Shown: positions 1-6,101 of the stretch, piece after piece
How positions within the stretch are numbered: position 1 is the stretch's first letter
How the letters are laid out: each line of letters starts with the position of its first letter
Source of the DNA: Planctomycetota bacterium
GTDB lineage: Bacteria > Planctomycetota > Planctomycetia > Pirellulales > Thermoguttaceae
Assembly (NCBI GenBank): GCA_023397045.1
Contig: JAEWUR010000520.1
Coordinates: 1-6,651 of the forward strand
Direction of reading: 5' to 3'
DNA length: 6,651 nucleotides
Made by a program: the position numbers and the translations under genes
The notes under the pieces: generated by a model
Databases searched by the model: none
Told to the model about the DNA's origin: nothing
Seen by the model: the letters and a program-made list of their open reading frames with translations, nothing else

Positions 1-46
1 CTGTGGAAAAGGTTCATCGGCGCTCGCCGGCGTTGTAGGGAGGGCA

Positions 47-69
47 GCGCGGCGACAGGCTCGCCGCGC
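47..69 (-). other. Perfect 9-bp GC hairpin near the window's left edge
   Basis: GCGCGGCGA and TCGCCGCGC form a perfect, very stable stem around a 5-base loop. On the minus strand it is followed by TGCCCTCCC, with no T-run, so it is not a standard intrinsic terminator. It is the second hairpin in the spacer after rplL. It could take part in attenuation or RNA processing before the expected rpoB, which I cannot see. Confidence 0.5.
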
Positions 70-162
70 AGACCGTCTCTGCCAACGCAAAGAACGCCAA
101 TGGAAACCGCAATTTCGTTCACAATCAAGCTTCGCTTCCGTTCAGGCGCCGAAAACATGGTC

Positions 163-184
163 CGGCCATGCGACGGCATGGCCG
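163..184 (-). other. Perfect 9-bp hairpin downstream of rplL
   Basis: On the minus strand CGGCCATGC, CGTC, GCATGGCCG form a perfect stem with a 4-base loop, about 75 bases after the rplL stop. Seven bases later comes TTTT, so it is at best a weak terminator. In E. coli the rplL-rpoB gap contains an attenuator and an RNase III site that lower rpoBC output relative to ribosomal proteins. This hairpin is a positional candidate for that role. Confidence 0.5.
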
Positions 185-259
185 CCATCTCTTCTGCCGC
201 AAGGCGTCGCGTATGCACCGGCACACGATCGACGCCCTACTCAACGAAATCGTCAAACG

Positions 260-676
260 CTACTTGATGGAAATCGTGCCGCCGGCTTCTTCGAGCTCTT
301 TCTTGAGCTTCTCGGCGTCTTCTTTCGCGATACCTTCCTTGATCTTGGCGGGCAGACCTTCGACCAGATCCTTGGCTTCTTTGAGTCCGAGGCCGGTTGC
401 CGCGCGGACGACCTTGATCACGCCGATCTTCTTGTCGCCGTAACCTTCGAGGATGACGTCGAATTCGGTCTTCTCGGCCGCTGCGGGAGCGCCGCCGGCG
501 GCATCGCCGGACGGGGCTGCCATCATGACCGCGCCGCCGGCCGCCGGCTTAATGCCGTGGACTTCTTCGAGGTAATCGCTCAGTTCCTTGGCTTCCTTCA
601 GCGTCAAGCCGACGATCTTGTCGCCCAACTCAAGCGTCATAGCGGAAAACTCGCGTGTTGCTTCTGCCGTTGACAT
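260..676 (-). CDS. rplL: 50S ribosomal protein L7/L12 (bL12)
   Basis: bL12 is the multi-copy stalk protein whose C-terminal domain recruits and activates translational GTPases. The product has 138 residues (E. coli has 121). The N-terminal dimerisation and L10-binding helices span about 14-45 ([20 protein letters not shown]). A flexible hinge rich in Ala, Gly and Pro spans 45-68. The C-terminal domain runs from EKTEFDVIL to the end and includes [20 protein letters not shown], which contains the factor-binding helix. The first 12 residues ([12 protein letters not shown]) precede the usual start; they are kept because the Shine-Dalgarno lies before them. Its own ribosome site after a 147-base spacer suits a protein needed in several copies per ribosome. 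The stop is TAG. Confidence 0.98.
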   Translation of the reverse strand: MSTAEATREFSAMTLELGDKIVGLTLKEAKELSDYLEEVHGIKPAAGGAVMMAAPSGDAAGGAPAAAEKTEFDVILEGYGDKKIGVIKVVRAATGLGLKEAKDLVEGLPAKIKEGIAKEDAEKLKKELEEAGGTISIK

Positions 677-687
677 GACAGTCTCGA

Positions 688-693
688 TCCTTT
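688..693 (-). promoter_or_regulatory. Ribosome binding site of rplL
   Basis: AAAGGA (within GAGAAAGGA) on the minus strand lies 11 bases before the ATG at 676. It favours that start over the in-frame ATG at codon 13 (640), which lacks a comparable site. Confidence 0.55.
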
Positions 694-734
694 CTCACTA
701 GGTAGAAAATGGTAGTTTGGGTTTTTACCGGGTT

Positions 735-807
735 GCCACGGAGGCACGGGAAACGCGGAACCAGGGTTCCGATGATTTCCGGGTCGCGCTTTCCGCGCCC
801 CCGTGGC
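735..807. repeat. Imperfect inverted repeat filling the rplJ-rplL spacer
   Basis: GCCACGG at 735-741 pairs with CCGTGGC at 801-807. The arms continue inward with small mismatches (GGCACGGGAAACGCG against the complement of CGCGCTTTCCGCGCC). An inner palindrome GGAACC-AG-GGTTCC spans 757-770. The whole could fold into one long hairpin in DNA or RNA. It makes the spacer 147 bases, against 66 in E. coli as I recall. The style suggests a dispersed intergenic element. The T-runs around it are not placed as in a terminator. Confidence 0.65.
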
Positions 808-823
808 TTTCTGTTGTTTTTCC

Positions 824-1360
824 TTAGGACGCCGCGGGTTCCTCGTCTCCCTTGGCCTTCTGTTCGATCTGGCTGGCCAACGCGCCGCCGACCGAGTTCA
901 ACTGGCTGACCAGATTTGCGCCCGGGCTGAGGATCTGGCCGAGCAAGATGCTCAACTGCTCGGTTCGACTTGGCCACTTGGAAACCTGCTCGACTTGCGG
1001 GCCGGTGAGACGTTCGCCGTCCATGCAGCCGCCGCGTGCCTCGAAGGGCTTGAGGGAGTCGTCCCTGGCCAGCTTCGTGATTTCTTTGGCCAAGCTGACG
1101 ATGTCCTCGCTACCCCAGCAGATTGCCGCGGTGCCGGAAACGTCGGTGAACATGGCCGCCAAGGGGGTCCCCTCGGCCGCACGCGCGGCCATGCTGTTCT
1201 TCACCACCATCACGTGGATGTTTTTGCGGCGAAGCTCGGCACGGAGCCGGGTGTTCGTATTGGCGTCCAGGCCGACCATATTCACCAGCAGAGCGTCATG
1301 GACGTTTTTCAGCCGGTCGCGGATGTGGTCGGTAATCAGGTCCTTAACGTATTTACTCAT
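824..1360 (-). CDS. rplJ: 50S ribosomal protein L10 (uL10)
   Basis: uL10 anchors the bL12 dimers to 23S rRNA, forming the stalk that recruits EF-Tu, EF-G, IF2 and RF3. The product has 178 residues, slightly longer than E. coli's 165. The N-terminal rRNA-binding domain shows NMVGLDANTNTRLRAELRRK and IHVMVVKNSMAARAAEGTPL. The C-terminal helices, SILLGQILSPGANLVSQLNS and GGALASQIEQKAKG, form the bL12-binding tail. In E. coli L10 bound to L12 represses this region by binding the rplJ leader. The 74-base leader here has only two short 4-bp hairpins (1412-1422 and 1400-1411), and I cannot identify that site. The stop is TAA. Confidence 0.97.
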   Translation of the reverse strand: MSKYVKDLITDHIRDRLKNVHDALLVNMVGLDANTNTRLRAELRRKNIHVMVVKNSMAARAAEGTPLAAMFTDVSGTAAICWGSEDIVSLAKEITKLARDDSLKPFEARGGCMDGERLTGPQVEQVSKWPSRTEQLSILLGQILSPGANLVSQLNSVGGALASQIEQKAKGDEEPAAS

Positions 1361-1434
1361 ATCAGACTCGCCGTTGATTCTTCGGATGCAAGGTCGACGG
1401 TCGCCGCCGACACGGAATCCGTCTCCTGGGATCT

Positions 1435-2118
1435 TTACGCTTGAACGGGAACGCTTGGGCTCATCGTGGCGGTGATGTAGATGCCCTTGATGTACTGGCC
1501 GCGCACCGCCGCGGGCTTGATGTTGACGATGTGCGACATGAAAGCCGCGATGTTGTCGGTCAACTTGCCGGCGTCGAAGCTGAGCTTGCCGACCACGGCA
1601 TGCACGATGCCGCCGGAGTCGTTGCGGAACTCGACCTTGCCCGCCTTATACTCTTTGACGACTTTGCCGACGTCGGGGGTGACGGTTCCGGCTCGGGGCG
1701 ACGGCATGAGGCCGCGAGGGCCGAGCACTTTGCCCAACGGTCCGACGACGCCCATCATGTCGGGCGCGGCGATGCAGACGTCGAAATCGGTCCATCCGCC
1801 CTTGATCTTCTCGGCCAACTCGGGACCGCCGACTTCTTCGGCGCCGGCGGCCTTGGCTTCGTCGACCTTGTCGCCCTTGGCGAAGACGACGACGCGGAGG
1901 GTCTTTCCGATGCCGTGTGGAAGGACGATCGAGCCGCGGACCAACTGGTCGGCTTGTTTCGCGTCGATTCCGAGCCGCATCGCGATTTCGACGCTCTGGT
2001 CGAACTTCGTCGTGTTGAAATTCTTCAGGACGGTGACTGCCTCGGCCAACGGCATCGGTTTCTTATCCGCCGGAAGCTTCGACAACATGGCCGTCATACG
2101 TTTGGGTGTCTTTGGCAT
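1435..2118 (-). CDS. rplA: 50S ribosomal protein L1 (uL1)
   Basis: uL1 forms the L1 stalk, which moves with deacylated tRNA at the E site. In several bacteria it also represses its own operon by binding the message. The product is 227 residues (E. coli has 234). Domain I carries [20 protein letters not shown] and [20 protein letters not shown] (60-79). Domain II contains the family signature [28 protein letters not shown], and domain I resumes with [20 protein letters not shown] and the C-terminal [13 protein letters not shown]. It is cotranscribed behind rplK. The Shine-Dalgarno is weak (GAGATA). The stop is TAA, followed by a 74-base spacer to rplJ. Confidence 0.98.
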   Translation of the reverse strand: MPKTPKRMTAMLSKLPADKKPMPLAEAVTVLKNFNTTKFDQSVEIAMRLGIDAKQADQLVRGSIVLPHGIGKTLRVVVFAKGDKVDEAKAAGAEEVGGPELAEKIKGGWTDFDVCIAAPDMMGVVGPLGKVLGPRGLMPSPRAGTVTPDVGKVVKEYKAGKVEFRNDSGGIVHAVVGKLSFDAGKLTDNIAAFMSHIVNIKPAAVRGQYIKGIYITATMSPSVPVQA

Positions 2119-2148
2119 ATGGCTATCTCGAATTCTGAGTTGGAGCCA

Positions 2149-2165
2149 TCCGATCCCCGATCGGA
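2149..2165 (-). other. Small hairpin in the rplK-rplA spacer
   Basis: TCCGATC, GGG, GATCGGA on the minus strand form a perfect 7-bp stem with a 3-base loop, about 30 bases before the rplA start. No T-run follows. It could slow ribosome entry at rplA or be incidental. I do not see a convincing mimic of the 23S L1-binding site here or in the rplK leader. Confidence 0.35.
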
Positions 2166-2199
2166 GATTCCAAATCGCCTATCAGTTAATCCTTCGCGT

Positions 2200-2628
2200 C
2201 TAATCCTTCAAAACTTCCAGACCCATGCTTCGCGCGGTTCCTTCGACCATGTGCCGGGCATGTTCGACGTCGCTCGCGTTCATGTCGGCCATTTTCCGTT
2301 TGCAGATCTCGTCGATCTGTGCGATGGTGACCTTACCGACCTTCTCTTTGTTCGGCACGCCCGAGCCTTTGGCGATTCCGGCGGCCTGTTTCAGCAGGGC
2401 GGCGGCCGGCGGGCTTTTGGTGACGAACTCGAAGCTCCGGTCGTTGTAGACCTTGACGACGACCGGGATGGGCATTCCGCCGGCGTCGCGCGTCTTTTCA
2501 TTGAATTGTTGAACGAATTGGCCGAGGTTGATGCCGTATCGTCCGAGAGAGGTTCCGACCGGGGGCGCCGGAGTGGCTTGGCCGCCGGGGATCTGAAACC
2601 TTGCTTCGCCTACTAGTTGTTTTGCCAT
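2200..2628 (-). CDS. rplK: 50S ribosomal protein L11 (uL11)
   Basis: uL11 sits at the base of the L10-L12 stalk on 23S rRNA helices 43/44, the GTPase-associated centre. It moves with EF-G and is needed for stringent-response sensing by RelA in species studied. The product is 142 residues, the usual size. The N-terminal domain contains [13 protein letters not shown] followed by [13 protein letters not shown]. The C-terminal rRNA-binding domain runs from about residue 72, with [15 protein letters not shown] and [20 protein letters not shown]. The usual PALGQ after PPVG is TSLGR here, next to the proline-rich helix involved in thiostrepton action. The stop is TAG. The spacer to rplA is 81 bases. 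Upstream sequence offers only a poor Shine-Dalgarno (AAGAAAAA), but the start [16 protein letters not shown] fits the family exactly. Confidence 0.98.
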   Translation of the reverse strand: MAKQLVGEARFQIPGGQATPAPPVGTSLGRYGINLGQFVQQFNEKTRDAGGMPIPVVVKVYNDRSFEFVTKSPPAAALLKQAAGIAKGSGVPNKEKVGKVTIAQIDEICKRKMADMNASDVEHARHMVEGTARSMGLEVLKD

Positions 2629-2636
2629 TTTTTCTT

Positions 2637-2664
2637 AGGGACTAGGGATTAGGGACTAGGGATT
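2637..2664. repeat. Tandem heptamer repeat, AGGGACT/AGGGATT alternating, four units
   Basis: The plus strand reads AGGGACT, AGGGATT, AGGGACT, AGGGATT without interruption: two perfect 14-base units, or four heptamers differing only at base 6. It fills most of the 68-base nusG-rplK spacer and ends 8 bases before the rplK ATG. A related but inverted ATTCCCAATC follows at 2678-2687. It looks like a dispersed intergenic repeat rather than part of a gene. As a result rplK has no recognisable Shine-Dalgarno. Confidence 0.75.
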
Positions 2665-2696
2665 AGAAACGAACCAATTCCCAATCTTTCCCCTTT

Positions 2697-3479
2697 TTAC
2701 AATGCTTCGATTTGCCAGTATTCCAACTCGACCGGCGTGGACCGGCCGAAGATGTTGATCATGACGGTAACGCGCCCGTTGGTTTCGTCGATCGTATCGA
2801 CGTCGCCTTCGAAGTTTTCAAAGGTGCCTTCGTTGATCTTCACGCGATCTCCGACACGGAAGGCGATCTTCAGTTTCGGGGCCTTCTCGCTCTTCTCCTC
2901 TTGCTTCGCCACGATGCGGGAGACTTCGTGCGCGAGCATCGGGCTCGGGCGGCCGGCCGCGCCGGTGAAATCGCCGATGCCGGGCGTTTCGCGAACCAGG
3001 AACCACGTGTCGTCGTTGATCTCCATGTGGACGACGAGGTAGCCTGGATACAGTTTTCGCTTAATGACCTTCTTCTTGCCTCCCTTGAACTCCGTCACCT
3101 TTTCGGTCGGAACGATGACGTCGCCGAAGAAGTAATCGAGGCCCGCGATTTTCACGCGTCGCAGCAATCCGTCGCGGATCGAGTCTTCGCGGTTGCTCTG
3201 AACCTTGAGGATGTACCAATCCATCTTGTCGGACTTCTCGGCTTCGGGCTCTTGCGCGGCGGTTTCTTCCTCGGTTTTGGCGACGTTCGCAACCGGTTCG
3301 GCCGATTCCGCTGCGGAAGTCTCCACTGCGGGAGTATCTTCCACCGGAGTGTTTTCGGACGGCGTCTCGACGGCCGGCGACTCGATCGCGGGCGCGGCAA
3401 GAGGCTCGTTCTCGCCGGAAATTGCTTCCGGCGGGACATCCGCCAAGGGCTTCTCATTGGCCATGTTCTGGTCGTCCAT
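2697..3479 (-). CDS. nusG: Transcription elongation/antitermination factor NusG with acidic N-terminal extension
   Basis: NusG binds the RNA polymerase clamp through its NGN domain. Through its KOW domain it contacts S10 (uS10, coupling to the ribosome) or Rho. The product has 260 residues, against about 175-185 usually. The NGN domain begins at MDWYILKVQSNRED (86 onward) and includes the PGY segment in KRKLYPGYLVVHM and the VRETPGIGDF region. A lysine-rich linker leads to the KOW domain, FRVGDRVKINEGTFENFEGD, ending in the hallmark IFGRSTPVELEYWQIEAL. Residues 1-85 are an added low-complexity segment rich in Glu, Pro, Ala, Thr and Ser: by count 22 acidic and 4 basic residues. I chose the first ATG because it lies 21 bases after secE and the frame stays open. 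Met86 would give a standard-length NusG but would leave a 276-base gap. No clear Shine-Dalgarno is visible. The stop is TAA. Confidence 0.96.
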   Translation of the reverse strand: MDDQNMANEKPLADVPPEAISGENEPLAAPAIESPAVETPSENTPVEDTPAVETSAAESAEPVANVAKTEEETAAQEPEAEKSDKMDWYILKVQSNREDSIRDGLLRRVKIAGLDYFFGDVIVPTEKVTEFKGGKKKVIKRKLYPGYLVVHMEINDDTWFLVRETPGIGDFTGAAGRPSPMLAHEVSRIVAKQEEKSEKAPKLKIAFRVGDRVKINEGTFENFEGDVDTIDETNGRVTVMINIFGRSTPVELEYWQIEAL

Positions 3480-3500
3480 TGCGAATAACCGCCGCGGTCT

Positions 3501-3908
3501 CTAAAAGATGCCCAGCACCTTCTGGAGGATAAGTTTCCAGAAGATGTCGTAAAAGGCCAAGATGAACGCCAGGGCGAACATCATGATCAAAACGACCATT
3601 GACGAACGGAACAATTCCGTTCGGCTCGGCCACGATACTTTATTCATTTCCGCTTCCACGGCGATCAAAAAATCGGCCACCGCGGGGACGTTCACCAGGC
3701 GGTAGGTTGCCCAGAGTCCGATGGCGAGCAGCACCAGCGGCACACCGAACTGGATCTCCGCGCCTTTGCTAGCCAACAACGTGCTGAGTCGCCAGAGTCC
3801 TGAGGCGATCGTCAGCGCTACGGCGGCAAACGTGACCTGGCGCGTAATGCGGCCTTGGCTCCGCTTGTAAACACCGAACCGCAACATCTCGGCAAAAAAG
3901 GTACCCAC
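3501..3908 (-). CDS. secE: Preprotein translocase subunit SecE
   Basis: SecE is the essential small membrane subunit of the SecYEG channel; it clamps SecY in the inner membrane. The product has 135 residues. Two hydrophobic segments (about 25-46 and 53-70) precede the conserved cytoplasmic amphipathic stretch and hinge, FLIAVEAEMNKVSWPSRTEL (80-99), whose VSWPSR is the family signature. A third membrane helix follows (about 104-125). This is the long three-helix form, as in E. coli; many bacteria keep only the last helix. The start is GTG, chosen from the AGGAGG upstream. The stop is TAG, 21 bases before nusG, and the secE-nusG pairing is nearly universal in bacteria. The signature makes identity firm; the exact ends of helices 1 and 2 are estimates. 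Confidence 0.95.
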   Translation of the reverse strand: MGTFFAEMLRFGVYKRSQGRITRQVTFAAVALTIASGLWRLSTLLASKGAEIQFGVPLVLLAIGLWATYRLVNVPAVADFLIAVEAEMNKVSWPSRTELFRSSMVVLIMMFALAFILAFYDIFWKLILQKVLGIF

Positions 3909-3919
3909 CGGAATAAGTT

Positions 3920-3925
3920 CCTCCT
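3920..3925 (-). promoter_or_regulatory. Ribosome binding site of secE
   Basis: A strong AGGAGG (within GAGGAGG) lies 11 bases before the GTG at 3908. It selects that GTG over the in-frame ATG at codon 8 (3887), which has no Shine-Dalgarno of its own. Confidence 0.7.
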
Positions 3926-3945
3926 CATCCCGCGTTTGAAGCGAA

Positions 3946-3969
3946 GCCGCGACCGATTTTGGCCGCGGC
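3946..3969 (-). other. Hairpin between tRNA-Trp and secE
   Basis: GCCGCGGCC pairs with GGTCGCGGC (9 bp, one G-T wobble) around the 6-base loop AAAATC in the 103-base spacer. It ends 20 bases before the secE Shine-Dalgarno. There is no following T-run, so termination is unlikely. A role in separating tRNA-Trp from the secE-nusG message, or in protecting that message's 5' end, is a positional inference. Confidence 0.45.
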
Positions 3970-4011
3970 GTCGCGTCAACTCTTACTTTAAAACGATCAA
4001 GTCCACCAAAA

Positions 4012-4087
4012 TGGCAGGGGCGGGGGGGATCGAACTCCCAACCGCTGGTTTTGGAGACCAGTGCTCTACCAATTGAGCTACACCCCT
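4012..4087 (-). tRNA. tRNA-Trp (anticodon CCA), CCA end encoded
   Basis: A 76-base cloverleaf including its own 3' CCA. The acceptor stem is AGGGGTG with CGCCCCT (one T-G wobble), and the discriminator is G, the identity base for tryptophan, followed by CCA at 4014-4012. The anticodon stem CTGGT/ACCAG encloses CTCCAAA, so the anticodon is CCA. The T-arm GGGAG/CCCCC around TTCGATC has one A-C mismatch (52-62). It is the only one of the five tRNAs here with an encoded CCA. A tRNA-Trp between tuf and secE is a common bacterial arrangement, absent from E. coli. Confidence 0.97.
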
Positions 4088-4104
4088 ATATTTCCAGTCA
4101 TCCG

Positions 4105-4141
4105 TCGTCGGCTTTGGGCGACAAGCCGTGGAAGCCGACGA
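4105..4141 (-). other. Hairpin between tuf and tRNA-Trp
   Basis: TCGTCGGCTT and AAGCCGACGA form a perfect 10-bp stem around a 17-base loop in the 74-base spacer. The tuf stop is about 20 bases before it and tRNA-Trp begins 17 bases after it. There is no T-run after it, so it is not an intrinsic terminator. It is a plausible mRNA 3'-end stabiliser or a processing signal where tRNA-Trp is cut out of the transcript. Function is inferred from position only. Confidence 0.5.
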
Positions 4142-4161
4142 GGACGACGCTTCTTGACTGA

Positions 4162-5361
<1,200 letters not shown>

Positions 5362-5373
5362 GTTCTTGTTAAT

Positions 5374-5379
5374 CTCCCT
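5374..5379 (-). promoter_or_regulatory. Ribosome binding site of tuf
   Basis: AGGGAG on the minus strand lies 12 bases before the ATG at 5361. It decides the start: an in-frame ATG 30 bases upstream (5391) would place this site inside the coding region and would add ten residues foreign to EF-Tu. Confidence 0.7.
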
Positions 5380-5426
5380 GCGTTGGATCAAGCGGGTCAG
5401 TTAGAGTTTTTTTATCACAATAAAGC

Positions 5427-5449
5427 GTTGGCCGGCAGTTCCAGCCAAC
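5427..5449 (-). other. Hairpin between tRNA-Thr(GGT) and tuf
   Basis: On the minus strand GTTGGCTGG pairs with CCGGCCAAC (9 bp, one T-G wobble) around the 5-base loop AACTG. It starts 9 bases after the tRNA. The bases after the stem, GCTTTATTGTG, are only moderately T-rich, so this is at best a weak terminator or attenuator. It could instead protect or define the tRNA 3' trailer, or mark the 5' end of the processed tuf message. Confidence 0.5.
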
Positions 5450-5458
5450 AAACCAAAG

Positions 5459-5531
<73 letters not shown>

Positions 5532-5622
5532 CCATGTTCCGTCTCCCCTGGCCGTCGCACACTCCTTAAATCTTTTTACCCTTCGCACGATTCAAACGTA
5601 TCAAACCCTTCACACCTTCTTA

Positions 5623-5693
5623 AGCGGGTGAAGGGAGTCGAACCCTCGTGAGTAGCTTGGAAGGCTACGGCTCTACCGTTGAGCTACACCCGC
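5623..5693 (-). tRNA. tRNA-Gly (anticodon TCC)
   Basis: A 71-base cloverleaf. The acceptor stem is GCGGGTG with CACCCGC and the discriminator is T, as usual for bacterial tRNA-Gly. The anticodon stem GTAGC/GCTAC encloses CTTCCAA, giving TCC. The variable loop TCAC is short, and the T-arm is GAGGG/CCCTT with loop TTCGACT (one G-T wobble at 49-65). CCA is not encoded. It corresponds to E. coli glyT. The 91-base spacer to the next tRNA is AT-richer but holds no gene. Confidence 0.97.
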
Positions 5694-5700
5694 GTGTAAA

Positions 5701-5808
5701 AAAATGACGAATGACGAAATTCAAATGACGAATGCCGCGTCATTTGTGCGTCGTCGATTCACCGTATTTCCGCTCCTTCGTCATTTGGATTTCGACATTC
5801 GTCATTTT
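5701..5808. repeat. Inverted-repeat element, copy A, between tRNA-Tyr and tRNA-Gly
   Basis: The 32-base arms at 5701-5732 and 5777-5808 are reverse complements at 30 of 32 positions, around a 44-base centre. The arms are built from repeated ATGACGAA/AATGACGAATG words. The element fills nearly the whole 118-base spacer and stops 3 bases before tRNA-Tyr. A second copy lies in the next spacer (5910-5982). No reading frame of substance is present. It looks like a small non-coding dispersed repeat (REP or MITE-like). The transcript of this spacer would fold into a long hairpin between two tRNAs. Confidence 0.85.
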
Positions 5809-5811
5809 CAG

Positions 5812-5893
5812 TGGGGGGTGAAGGATTTGAACCTTCGAAGGCATTGCCATCAGATTTACAGTCTGACCCCTTTGACCACTCGGGAAACCCCCC
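5812..5893 (-). tRNA. tRNA-Tyr (anticodon GTA), class II
   Basis: An 82-base class II cloverleaf with a long variable arm, typical of bacterial tRNA-Tyr. The acceptor stem is GGGGGGT with ACCCCCC, and the discriminator is A. The anticodon stem TCAGA/TCTGA encloses CTGTAAA, so the anticodon is GTA. The variable arm contains GGC-AAT-GCC, and the T-arm GAAGG/CCTTC pairs perfectly around TTCAAAT. CCA is not encoded; the next bases are CTG. It occupies the position of E. coli tyrU. Its two flanking spacers each contain a copy of the same inverted-repeat element. Confidence 0.97.
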
Positions 5894-5909
5894 TGCGTTC
5901 ACAAATAGC

Positions 5910-5982
5910 GAATGACGAAATTCAAATGACGAATGTCAAAGTCCTGTTTTGCTTGATTTCGTCATTGGTCATTTGAATTTCG
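5910..5982. repeat. Inverted-repeat element, copy B, between tRNA-Thr(TGT) and tRNA-Tyr
   Basis: The left arm is identical to copy A over 26 bases (5910-5935 equals 5709-5734). Its core 5916-5935 pairs with 5963-5982 at 19 of 20 positions around a 27-base loop. An outer partly matching right-hand segment with GTCATTC runs to about 5995. The centre differs from copy A, so the arms are what is conserved. It fills most of the 104-base spacer without touching either tRNA. Confidence 0.85.
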
Positions 5983-5997
5983 ACGTCCGTCATTCTG

Positions 5998-6070
5998 AGC
6001 TAGCGGAGGGACTTGAACCCACAACCTGCTGATTACAAATCAGCTGCTCTGCCGATTGAGCTACGCTAGC
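5998..6070 (-). tRNA. tRNA-Thr (anticodon TGT)
   Basis: The minus strand folds into a complete cloverleaf. The acceptor stem is GCTAGCG with CGCTAGC, followed by TA and the D-stem GCTC/GAGC. The anticodon stem GCTGA/TCAGC encloses the loop TTTGTAA, which puts TGT at positions 34-36 (Thr, reads ACA and probably other ACN codons). The T-arm GTGGG/CCCTC with loop TTCAAGT has one T-T mismatch at 50-64. The discriminator is T and no CCA is encoded. It is the first gene of the tRNA-tuf cluster, in the place of E. coli thrU, and lies about 25 bases after the presumed transcription start. Confidence 0.97.
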
Positions 6071-6101
6071 AGCCGGTCGAGCCCATCCACGCGAATCTCT
6101 T

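Larger units (their letters stand above)
1..259. other. Spacer downstream of rplL, no gene recognised
   Basis: The 259 bases after the rplL stop hold two strong hairpins (163-184 and 47-69). I see no recognisable coding sequence on either strand. By the usual bacterial order rpoB should begin beyond base 1. One ATG at 17 on the minus strand leaves only five codons inside the window and cannot be judged. Confidence 0.6.

Noticed and set aside
1..17. ATG at 17 on the minus strand as a possible rpoB start
   Set aside because: Only five codons lie inside the window and there is no clear Shine-Dalgarno, so nothing supports it beyond expected gene order.
630..977. Minus-strand frame across the rplJ end and the rplJ-rplL spacer
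   Set aside because: It overlaps the L10 C-terminus in another frame and is Arg/Gly-rich. The spacer is better explained by the inverted repeat.
1361..1434. L10-binding autoregulatory leader before rplJ
   Set aside because: Only two 4-bp hairpins are visible. I cannot recognise the kink-turn-type L10 site, so it is not annotated.
1441..2616. Long open frame on the plus strand opposite rplA and rplK (391 codons)
   Set aside because: It runs across two certain ribosomal protein genes and their spacer in antisense, and its composition is typical of a shadow frame.
2712..3488. Open frame on the plus strand opposite nusG (258 codons)
   Set aside because: Antisense of nusG with no recognisable domain or ribosome site. 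NusG is supported along its NGN and KOW domains.
5532..5622. Possible internal promoter between tRNA-Gly and tRNA-Thr(GGT) (TTGAAT, GATTTA)
   Set aside because: The -10 match is poor and spacing must be forced. AT-richness alone is not enough.
5701..5982. Repeats between tRNAs considered as a CRISPR array
   Set aside because: There are only two copies, about 200 bases apart with a tRNA between them, and each is an inverted repeat rather than a direct repeat with uniform spacers.
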